Below are positions 1 through 5,900 of a stretch of DNA of 7,274 bases, piece after piece. The position numbers and the translations under genes are program-made. A model generated the notes under the pieces. That model had not been told where the DNA came from. It ran no database searches and saw nothing but the letters and a program-made list of their open reading frames with translations. Location: NCBI GenBank assembly GCA_949286815.1, contig CASEEB010000333.1, positions 1 through 7,274 on the forward strand, read 5' to 3'. The DNA comes from an uncultured Eubacteriales bacterium. GTDB lineage: Bacteria > Bacillota > Clostridia > Oscillospirales > CAG-272. Each line of letters begins with the position of its first letter. Position 1 is the stretch's first letter.

Positions 1-281
1 ACAATTACGGTTACAAGCGCCGCTTTCTTCTGAGCCTTTGTTTTAACACCCTTTTTTATCACATAACCGCCGGCGAAATTCAGCAGGATGGAGGACATCA
101 TTATCAGAAGATAATAAATCCCACCCCACGCGTAGAAAAAAAGACTCGCGATAAGCAAAAAGGTGTTTTTAGCCAAAATTCTCGAATGCTCATCCCTGAA
201 TTTTATCACCGAGAACAGAAAATTCACGGCAATGACCACGGAAAAAAACACCCAGAGAAAAATCATGGAGCTGAAAAGCAT
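1..281 (-). CDS. MBOAT-family membrane O-acyltransferase (AlgI/DltB-like), N-terminal part only
   Basis: This is the first 93 codons of a gene that continues past the left edge; the frame is open throughout. The start is ATG at 281-279, six bases after a GGGAGG ribosome site (288-293). The peptide opens MLFSSMIFLW and is strongly hydrophobic, with likely membrane segments near residues 4-26, 38-54 and 56-75. A positively charged stretch (KKGVKTKAQKK, 76-86) lies between the last of these and a further hydrophobic run. The ASLFFYAWGG and SSILLNFAGGYVI blocks (45-54, 63-75) match the conserved N-terminus of AlgI-type MBOAT proteins, which move acyl groups, often acetyl, onto extracellular polysaccharides or teichoic acids. 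The catalytic histidine lies further on and is not visible, so the acceptor is unknown. It has its own promoter and is probably a separate unit from the pyr operon. Confidence 0.82.
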   Translation of the reverse strand, partial: MLFSSMIFLWVFFSVVIAVNFLFSVIKFRDEHSRILAKNTFLLIASLFFYAWGGIYYLLIMMSSILLNFAGGYVIKKGVKTKAQKKAALVTVI

Positions 282-314
282 ATAGATCCTCCCAAGCGCT
301 TTATAAACAAATTC

Positions 315-336
315 GACAGATTTTTCTAAATCAGTC
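315..336 (-). other. Imperfect hairpin in the leader of the MBOAT gene
   Basis: The minus-strand leader can fold as GAC-t-GATTT, loop AGAA, AAATC-t-GTC. That is eight base pairs with one T-T mismatch. It is followed by a moderately T-rich stretch (GAATTTGTTTAT) rather than a clean T-run, so it is not a convincing intrinsic terminator. It could be a weak attenuator, an mRNA 5' stabiliser, or chance in AT-rich DNA. Confidence 0.25.
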
Positions 337-353
337 CTGGCACCTGTATATAA

Positions 354-382
354 AGTATATCATTTGAGAGAATTTTTGTCAA
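354..382 (-). promoter_or_regulatory. Sigma-A type promoter for the MBOAT gene
   Basis: On the minus strand a perfect -35 box TTGACA (382-377) is followed after exactly 17 bases by TATACT (359-354), which is one base from the TATAAT consensus. A TG dinucleotide (362-361) sits one base before the -10 box, giving an extended -10. Transcription would start near 347 and leave a leader of about 65 nt before the ATG at 281. It lies between the end of the PgeF-family gene and the MBOAT gene, and so would make the latter independent of the pyr operon. Confidence 0.8.
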
Positions 383-431
383 GTATGTTTTGTGCAAACA
401 GCAAAATAAATTGAAGTTAAATCTGCCGACT

Positions 432-1244
432 TTAGGGCATTCTTATAACGCTCAGCATTGTACCTCTCTGTCCTTTTGTATATCTGTGAGAATAGAACAA
501 ATCGTGCTCGCAACACGTACAGTGCCTCAGCGCCTCAATATTTTCGGCTTGAAGTCCGGCGTCGGTCAGTATCCGGCAATTGATTCCGGGCAAATCGCAC
601 ATATATTTTTCCTCTCCCGCTTCTGACTCGCGTGAATTTCCGAAAAATTCCGCGTATTTATCCCCAAGCCTCGCGACAACCTCGTCAAACACATCCCTGC
701 CCACCTCATAGCAGCAATTGTGAATGCACGGCCCGACAGCGGCATATATATCACACTCACTTGCGCCGTATTCCCCACGCAGTTTCTCAACGCAAACGGC
801 GGCAATAGCCCCCGCCGTTCCTTTCCATCCCGCGTGAACGGCGCCTACGGCAATTATCCTGCCGTCTCTGTCCCTTGCCTCCATGAGTATCGGAACACAG
901 TCGGCGCTTTTAACTCCCAAAACCACCAGAGGATCGTCGGTGACATATCCGTCGCCCTCACAGATATCGTAATTTTCATAATCTCTCTTAAAATACCCCA
1001 ATCCCGCGTGTTTACGGTCAACCTTATGTACCACCGACGAATGTACCTGCGGCAGAGAAATCACATTACGGGGATCAAACCCGGCCTCTCTGCCGAAAAT
1101 ATTAAGGTTTTCAAATACTGTATCGTCTTTGTCTCCTCTGCCAAAGGCAAGATTGAGACTTTCGGTTGAGGAAAGCGTGCTCACGCCTCCGAGTCTTGTC
1201 GAAAAAGCATGAGGCGCCCGAAGTATTTCGGATTTAACAAACAT
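432..1244 (-). CDS. pgeF: Laccase-domain (Cu-oxidase_4) protein, PgeF/YfiH/YlmD family
   Basis: The 270-residue product has the usual length and motif order of the YfiH/YlmD family. The order is a HAFSTRLGGVS opening (12-22), QVHS (66-69), SADCVP (113-118), VHAGWKG (136-142), GPCIHNCCYEV (171-181), and a cysteine-rich CTCCEHDLFYSHR tail (242-254). H68, C116 and H137 correspond to the family's metal-binding active site. E. coli YfiH (PgeF) is reported to remove wrongly placed residues from peptidoglycan precursors. The mammalian relative FAMIN/LACC1 and some bacterial members act on purine nucleosides. The sequence alone does not say which activity applies here. The ATG at 1244 has an AAAGGA ribosome site (1255-1260) ten bases upstream. 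The gene is last in the pyr operon after a 103-nt gap in which I found no good promoter or terminator, so co-transcription is likely. Confidence 0.92.
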   Translation of the reverse strand: MFVKSEILRAPHAFSTRLGGVSTLSSTESLNLAFGRGDKDDTVFENLNIFGREAGFDPRNVISLPQVHSSVVHKVDRKHAGLGYFKRDYENYDICEGDGYVTDDPLVVLGVKSADCVPILMEARDRDGRIIAVGAVHAGWKGTAGAIAAVCVEKLRGEYGASECDIYAAVGPCIHNCCYEVGRDVFDEVVARLGDKYAEFFGNSRESEAGEEKYMCDLPGINCRILTDAGLQAENIEALRHCTCCEHDLFYSHRYTKGQRGTMLSVIRMP

Positions 1245-1347
1245 CTTGCAATTGTCCTTTCTCCGTATCCAAATATAAATTTAGGGCAACAAGAAGCTAT
1301 ACATAAAACGTCTGTCTTCTCATTACCCAATATATGTTTTTTTAAAT

Positions 1348-1770
1348 TCATCTGCCAGATGCTTTTGCCTCGCAATACGCGCATCTGTAAACCCTGTTTT
1401 CCGGGTCGGTGAGTTTGAAAATATGAGGAAGCTCCTGCTCCGTAGATGTAATACATCTGGGATTTTTGCAGAAAATCACATTGACAAGGCTGTCGGGCAG
1501 CGAAATACTTCTTTTTTCCACACGTTCCCCGCCCCTGATAATATTCACCGTCACACCGGGGTCTATGTATCCGAGTATATCCATATTTATCGGGATATCC
1601 GCGTCGATTTTGATTATGTCCTTTTTTCCCATTTTGACGCTCGTTACGTTTTTTATTATAGCGACCGAACAATCCAGGGAATCAAGCTTGAGCAGGTTGT
1701 ATATATCCATTCCCCTGCCCGCGGTAATATGATCTATCACAATGCCGTTTTTGATGGAATCAATATTCAA
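1348..1770 (-). CDS. pyrI: Aspartate carbamoyltransferase regulatory chain
   Basis: PyrI is the non-catalytic zinc-binding chain of aspartate carbamoyltransferase. It links catalytic trimers and carries the nucleotide (CTP/ATP) effector site. The 140-residue product begins NIDSIKNGIVIDHI, the classical PyrI N-terminus, with D13-H14 and KDIIKID (50-56) lining the expected nucleotide pocket. Four zinc-ligand cysteines are present as CKNPRC (C101, C106) and CAYC (C130, C133). There is no in-frame ATG before residue 21, which would remove the nucleotide-site N-terminus. The start is therefore TTG at 1770-1768, supported by an AAAGGAGG site nine bases upstream. It follows pyrB by 26 nt, as expected for subunits of one enzyme. 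Its presence implies an allosterically controlled holoenzyme, unlike the PyrI-free B. subtilis enzyme. Confidence 0.96.
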   Translation of the reverse strand: MNIDSIKNGIVIDHITAGRGMDIYNLLKLDSLDCSVAIIKNVTSVKMGKKDIIKIDADIPINMDILGYIDPGVTVNIIRGGERVEKRSISLPDSLVNVIFCKNPRCITSTEQELPHIFKLTDPENRVYRCAYCEAKASGR

Positions 1771-1779
1771 TTTTCAAGA

Positions 1780-1787
1780 CCTCCTTT
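1780..1787 (-). promoter_or_regulatory. Strong ribosome binding site that fixes the TTG start of pyrI
   Basis: AAAGGAGG on the minus strand lies in the 26-nt pyrB-pyrI gap, nine bases before TTG at 1770. It is the strongest Shine-Dalgarno match I found among the genes here, probably offsetting the weak TTG codon. A nearer TTG (1778-1776) is out of frame with PyrI. Confidence 0.75.
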
Positions 1788-1796
1788 TCCGGTTGT

Positions 1797-2717
1797 TCAC
1801 GGTTCAATTCCGAGCAGCTTCATAATAAGCGCCATTCTCATATATTTACCGTAAAGCACCTGTTTGAAATAGCACGCTCTCGGATCACTGTCAATCGCCA
1901 CGGAAATCTCATTTACTCTCGGCAGAGGATGCAGAATCGACAGGTCGGCTCTCGCGCTCTTCAGCTTTTCCGGGGTCAGTATGTAGCTGTCTTTAAGTCT
2001 GAGGTAATCCTCCTCATTGAAAAATCTCTCTCTCTGAACACGCGTCATATACAAAATATCAAGTTCAGGCATTACTTCCTCAAGACCGGTCGTCTGTACA
2101 TATTCAATTCCGTTTTTCTCTATAACGTCTTTTTTAATATAGCCCGGCAGATTAAGCTCTTCCGGAGAAATCAGTATAAACCGGTTTGCGCTGTATCTGG
2201 AAAGCGCCTGAATCAGCGAATGCACGGTTCTTCCGAACTTAAGGTCGCCGCAGAACCCCACAGTGAGATTGTTCAGTCTTCCCTTTTCCATAGATACCGT
2301 ACAAATGTCCGCCAAGGTCTGCGTGGGGTGATTGTGTCCGCCGTCGCCCGCGTTAATCACGGGAATGGACGCGTTCATCGCCGCGACGAGCGGAGCTCCC
2401 TCCTTGGGATGTCTCATCGCGATAATATCGGCATAGCAGGACACGGTTTTGGCGGTATCCGCCACGCTTTCCCCCTTTGACGCCGAGCTTGAGTCAGCGC
2501 TTGAAACCGAAAGCACGTTTCCCCCCAGCTCATACATTGCCGCCTCAAAGCTCAGCCGTGTTCTGGTGGACGGCTCAAAAAACAAAGTAGCCAGTTTTTT
2601 TCCTTTGCACTTTTCCGAATACTTTCCGGGATTGCGCATTATATCTTTCGCGACAGCCACCATTTCTTCTATTTCATCGGTTGACAGGTCGCAGATATCA
2701 ATAAGACTTCTTTTCAT
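1797..2717 (-). CDS. pyrB: Aspartate carbamoyltransferase catalytic chain
   Basis: PyrB condenses carbamoyl phosphate and L-aspartate to N-carbamoyl-L-aspartate, the committed step of pyrimidine synthesis. The product (306 residues from the start chosen here) shows the carbamoyl-phosphate loop FFEPSTRTR (46-54), the mobile serine/lysine loop SSSASKGES (76-84), HPTQ (130-133), the aspartate-domain RVQRER (226-231) and HPLPR (263-267). All are intact and the length is normal (about 300-310). The frame also has ATGs at 2744 and 2726. ATG 2717 is preferred because AGAGGA (2727-2732) lies nine bases before it. The 2726 ATG abuts that site and the 2744 ATG has only a weak GGAA upstream. This start also gives the typical MKRSLIDICDLS opening. 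It lies 36 nt after pyrE and is followed by pyrI. Confidence 0.96.
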   Translation of the reverse strand: MKRSLIDICDLSTDEIEEMVAVAKDIMRNPGKYSEKCKGKKLATLFFEPSTRTRLSFEAAMYELGGNVLSVSSADSSSASKGESVADTAKTVSCYADIIAMRHPKEGAPLVAAMNASIPVINAGDGGHNHPTQTLADICTVSMEKGRLNNLTVGFCGDLKFGRTVHSLIQALSRYSANRFILISPEELNLPGYIKKDVIEKNGIEYVQTTGLEEVMPELDILYMTRVQRERFFNEEDYLRLKDSYILTPEKLKSARADLSILHPLPRVNEISVAIDSDPRACYFKQVLYGKYMRMALIMKLLGIEP

Positions 2718-2753
2718 CGATTCCATTCCTCTTTCCCGAATCATTTCCGATTT

Positions 2754-3404
2754 TCAGACATTTCCGGACTTGATCCAGGACTCGTCCGACGGATTGTCTC
2801 TGAAGGCGATAAGCCGCTCGATATCCTCGGGTCTGATATATCCTTTTTCCGCGGCGACCCGAGAAATACAGTCAAAATTTGTAAGGCTTATATTTTTTAC
2901 GTCCGCTTCCTTAAGTCTTTCTATACCTTTTTTCATCCCGTAGGTAAATATGCTTGCCACTCCGAGCACCTCCGCCTTTGCCTCACGCAACACATTTACC
3001 ACTTCAATCACGGAGCCTCCGGTGGAAATCAGGTCCTCGATGACGACAACCTTCTGTCCCTGTTCAAGCTTTCCCTCAATCTGGTTTTTGCGGCCGTGAT
3101 CCTTTGCCCCGGATCTCACATATCCCATAGGCATATCCAACAAATGCGCGGTAATAGCCGCGTGGGCGATTCCGGCGGTGGAGGTTCCCATCAAAACCTC
3201 AGCCTCAGGATAAAACTCCTTCACAACCCGCGCGAGAGAATTTTCAACGTCATTTCTCACTTTGGGAGAGGTAAGTGTAAGTCTGTTATCACAGTACACC
3301 GGGCTCTTTATGCCGCTTGCCCAGATAAAAGGCTCGTCCGGACGGAAAAACACCGCCTTAATCGACAAAAGGTCTTCCGCTATCAGCTTTTCTGTATTGT
3401 TCAT
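2754..3404 (-). CDS. pyrE: Orotate phosphoribosyltransferase
   Basis: PyrE transfers the phosphoribosyl group of PRPP to orotate, giving OMP. The 216-residue product has the orotate-binding N-terminal segment SGIKSPVYCDNR (30-41). It also has the mobile catalytic loop YVRSGAKDHGRKNQIEG (95-111), with the basic residues that come from the partner subunit, and the type I phosphoribosyltransferase PRPP motif VVVIEDLISTGGS (119-131). The length is normal for a homodimeric bacterial enzyme. The start ATG at 3404 is preceded by AGGAG at close to ideal spacing. The gene follows pyrF after 70 nt, the widest gap inside the core pyr genes, and I see no terminator or convincing promoter in that gap. Motifs clearly mark an orotate enzyme rather than another phosphoribosyltransferase. 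Confidence 0.96.
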   Translation of the reverse strand: MNNTEKLIAEDLLSIKAVFFRPDEPFIWASGIKSPVYCDNRLTLTSPKVRNDVENSLARVVKEFYPEAEVLMGTSTAGIAHAAITAHLLDMPMGYVRSGAKDHGRKNQIEGKLEQGQKVVVIEDLISTGGSVIEVVNVLREAKAEVLGVASIFTYGMKKGIERLKEADVKNISLTNFDCISRVAAEKGYIRPEDIERLIAFRDNPSDESWIKSGNV

Positions 3405-3474
3405 TTAAATCTCCTAAACTCTTTTTCCCGAATAATTTTTTATATATTTTTCCGCTGCGTTTTTTATTGTAACT

Positions 3475-4176
3475 TTATTTATCCACAAACTCCGCGACGC
3501 ATCTTCTGTACGCCTCTGCCGGATTTTCGGCGGCAGTTATAGGTCTGCCCACCACTATGTAATCCGAACCAAGCTCCTTTGCCCTTTTCGGAGTCGTCAC
3601 TCTCTTCTGGTCGCCCATGTCTCCGCCCTCAAACCTCACTCCGGGCGTCACGGTCAGAAATCCTTTTCCGCAGACCGAATGTACTTTTTCAGCCTCAAGC
3701 GGAGAGCATACCACCCCGTCAAGTCCCGCGGTCTTGGCGCATAAGGCATAGTGCATTACGACCGTATCGATAGGTCTGTCTATCATCAGATCCGACGTCA
3801 TTCTCTCCTGATTTGTCGATGTCAGCTGTGTTACCGCAATGAGCAGCGGTCTTGTGCCGTCCGGACGTGTCAGTCCCTCAAGCGCCGCTTCCATCATCGG
3901 AATCGTGCCGGCCGCGTGAAGATTGCACATATCGACGTCGAGCCGCGAGAGCACCGCCATCGCCTTTTTTACCGTATTCGGTATGTCGTGAAGCTTCAGG
4001 TCAAGAAAAATTTTGTGTCCCCTCGACTTAATCTCCCTGACAATATCCGGTCCCTCGGCGTAATACAGCTCCATGCCGATTTTGACAAAAAGACTGTCCT
4101 CATCAAACCTGTCAAGAAAATTTAAAACCTCGTCTTTTCCCGAAAAATCACACGCTATGATTACATCTTTTCCCAT
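3475..4176 (-). CDS. pyrF: Orotidine 5'-phosphate decarboxylase
   Basis: PyrF performs the last step of UMP synthesis, cofactor-free decarboxylation of OMP. The 233-residue product is a single TIM-barrel domain of the short bacterial (B. subtilis-like) type. Seen in the sequence are D10 in IIACD, K32 in FVKIG, and the catalytic Asp-Lys-Asp array in DLKLHDIPNTV (D59, K61, D64). Also seen are TPGVRFEGGDMGDQKR (177-192) and the phosphate-binding arginine in VVGRPI (R211). The start ATG at 4176 has GGAGG six bases upstream. It sits 42 nt after pyrD, so OMP formation and decarboxylation (with pyrE next) are encoded side by side. Confidence 0.97.
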   Translation of the reverse strand: MGKDVIIACDFSGKDEVLNFLDRFDEDSLFVKIGMELYYAEGPDIVREIKSRGHKIFLDLKLHDIPNTVKKAMAVLSRLDVDMCNLHAAGTIPMMEAALEGLTRPDGTRPLLIAVTQLTSTNQERMTSDLMIDRPIDTVVMHYALCAKTAGLDGVVCSPLEAEKVHSVCGKGFLTVTPGVRFEGGDMGDQKRVTTPKRAKELGSDYIVVGRPITAAENPAEAYRRCVAEFVDK

Positions 4177-4218
4177 ATCAATCCTCCGACCTTCGTATAT
4201 TTTTATGTTTTTCTCCGA

Positions 4219-5160
4219 TTATTCGTGGGCAATTCCCACAATCTCGGAAAGAGACTTTATATTGTACTTTTCCATAACGCCGGGCAAACTCTCAATTATT
4301 TTCTTGCAGGCATACGGGTCAACGAGATTTGCCGCGCCCACCTCGACCGCAGACGCCCCCGCCATCATAAATTCGAGAACATCCTCCGCCGACCTTACGC
4401 CACCCATTCCGACTACCGGAATTTTTACGGCGTCATATACCTGATATACCATTCTCAGCGCCACCGGCTTTATCGCGGGTCCCGAAAAACCGCCCATCCT
4501 GTTCGCGATTACGGGTTTTTTGGTTTTAAGGTCAATTCTCATACCCAACAGAGTGTTGACCAGACTGATACCGTCCGCGCCGGCAGCCTCACACGCCTTG
4601 GCGATTTCCGTGATATCGGTAACATTCGGTGAAAGCTTTACGATCACGGGCTTGCCCGTAACCTTCCTTACCGCGGAAGTTACTTTTGCCGCCGCCAAAG
4701 GGTCGGTTCCGAAACTCATGCCCCCTCCGTGAACATTCGGACAGGATATGTTGACCTCAAACCATCCTATCTGCTCCTCGGTGTCAAGCCTTTGACAGGT
4801 ATACGCGTATTCCTCAACCGAAAATCCCGAAATATTTGCCATAACCGGCTTTTTGAACACTTCCTTAAGCTTCGGAATTTCATGCAGGAGCACATCCTCC
4901 ACACCGGGATTCTGAAGCCCCACCGCGTTTATCATTCCTTCGGCACATTCGGCTATTCTCGGCGTGGGATTTCCGAATCTTTTTTCTTTGGTCGTACCCT
5001 TAAATGAAAAGCTGCCCAAAATGTTTATATCATAAAGTTCGGCGAACTCGTACCCGAACCCGAAAGTTCCGCTCGCCGGAATTACCGGATTGTCAAGCCT
5101 TATCCCGCAAAGTTCCGCGGATATGTCGGGCGCGCGGTCATTTTTCAAATCTCTTCCCAT
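4219..5160 (-). CDS. pyrD: Dihydroorotate dehydrogenase, class 1B catalytic subunit (FMN)
   Basis: This subunit oxidises dihydroorotate to orotate with FMN and passes electrons to PyrK and then NAD+. The 313-residue TIM-barrel protein has the FMN-site stretch ASGTFGFG (29-36), FKGTT (53-57), the catalytic cysteine C140 in NISCPNVHGGGMSFG, KLSPN (175-179), and the glycine-rich GMGGV (251-255). A catalytic cysteine, rather than serine, marks a class 1 soluble enzyme, and the adjacent pyrK marks class 1B. The ATG at 5160 lies inside the end of pyrK (16-nt overlap, GAGAGG upstream), which suggests translational coupling of the two subunits. The N-terminus (about 10 residues before ISAELCG) is slightly longer than typical relatives, but no better internal start is evident. 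Confidence 0.96.
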   Translation of the reverse strand: MGRDLKNDRAPDISAELCGIRLDNPVIPASGTFGFGYEFAELYDINILGSFSFKGTTKEKRFGNPTPRIAECAEGMINAVGLQNPGVEDVLLHEIPKLKEVFKKPVMANISGFSVEEYAYTCQRLDTEEQIGWFEVNISCPNVHGGGMSFGTDPLAAAKVTSAVRKVTGKPVIVKLSPNVTDITEIAKACEAAGADGISLVNTLLGMRIDLKTKKPVIANRMGGFSGPAIKPVALRMVYQVYDAVKIPVVGMGGVRSAEDVLEFMMAGASAVEVGAANLVDPYACKKIIESLPGVMEKYNIKSLSEIVGIAHE

Positions 5161-5885
5161 AGTATTTCCTCTCTCTGAAGCACCGGTCCGTCCTTGCAGA
5201 TCCGCTTGTATCCCCCGACGGTTTTACATGAACATCCCATGCAGGCGCCGAATCCGCAGCCCATCCTTTCCTCAAAGCTGAACTGTCCGCTTCCGGTCGC
5301 CGTCCTGTTTATCGCCCTGAACATAGGCATAGGACCGCAGGTATAAAAATATGTATACTTTAACTCCTTCATGGCGTCGGTTACGAATCCCCGAATGCCC
5401 TCGCTGCCGTCCGCGGTAGTGATATAAACCCTCGGAGTCAGTTTTCTGAACTCATCCTCAAGAAAAATTTCTTCTTTTTTGTTAAATCCCAAAATCACCG
5501 AAACCTCCTTGCCCTCCGAAATAAGTCTTTTGCACAGATAATACAGAGGAGGTATACCGACCCCGCCGCCTATAAGCAGAGGACTCTCTCCGCTTTTTGA
5601 GGTATCGTAACCGTTTCCCAAGCCAACCAGAACATCAAGAGTCTCTCCCGGCGGCAGTGTTGACATTTTTTCGGTTCCCTCTCCCACGGTTTTGTATATG
5701 ACAGTCAGCTTTCCGTCTTCGCGGTCACATACCGAAATGGGACGGCGAAGATAAAACCCGTCAAGCTTTATATCAATGAACTGCCCCGGATTATCCACCG
5801 CAGACACGTCGCCGACCAATACCATTTTATATACATCGGGCGCAATCTTTTGATTGCATTCAATTTTCAAAATACTTTCTTTCAT
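5145..5885 (-). CDS. pyrK: Dihydroorotate dehydrogenase electron transfer subunit (FAD, 2Fe-2S)
   Basis: PyrK carries electrons from the FMN of PyrD through a [2Fe-2S] cluster and FAD to NAD+. The 246-residue product has a ferredoxin-reductase fold signature. RRPISVCD (47-54) is the FAD-binding motif, GGGVGIPPLYYL (106-117) the pyridine-nucleotide site, and TCGPMPM (182-188) the NAD-domain end. The iron-sulfur cysteines are C210, C215, C218 and C230 in CGFGACMGC...RICKDGP. An extra cysteine (C220) sits between them. The ATG at 5885 follows pyrC by 15 nt, with GAGG six bases upstream. The coding end overlaps the pyrD start, fitting the known PyrD-PyrK heterotetramer. Confidence 0.96.
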   Translation of the reverse strand: MKESILKIECNQKIAPDVYKMVLVGDVSAVDNPGQFIDIKLDGFYLRRPISVCDREDGKLTVIYKTVGEGTEKMSTLPPGETLDVLVGLGNGYDTSKSGESPLLIGGGVGIPPLYYLCKRLISEGKEVSVILGFNKKEEIFLEDEFRKLTPRVYITTADGSEGIRGFVTDAMKELKYTYFYTCGPMPMFRAINRTATGSGQFSFEERMGCGFGACMGCSCKTVGGYKRICKDGPVLQREEILWEEI

Positions 5886-5900
5886 CTTCCGCCTCTGTTT

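Noticed and set aside
390..626. 78-codon plus-strand open frame at the end of the PgeF-family gene
   Set aside because: Most of it is antisense to the conserved C-terminus of that gene, and the product resembles nothing known.
1245..1347. Possible promoter for the PgeF-family gene in the pyrI-pgeF gap
   Set aside because: The best pairs (such as TTGGGT/TTTATG at 17 bases) match the consensus poorly compared with the two strong promoters in this window.
1181..1672. 163-codon minus-strand open frame across the pyrI-pgeF gap
   Set aside because: It overlaps pyrI and the start of the PgeF-family gene in another frame, and is low-complexity and basic with no family signature. The two overlapped genes are clearly real.
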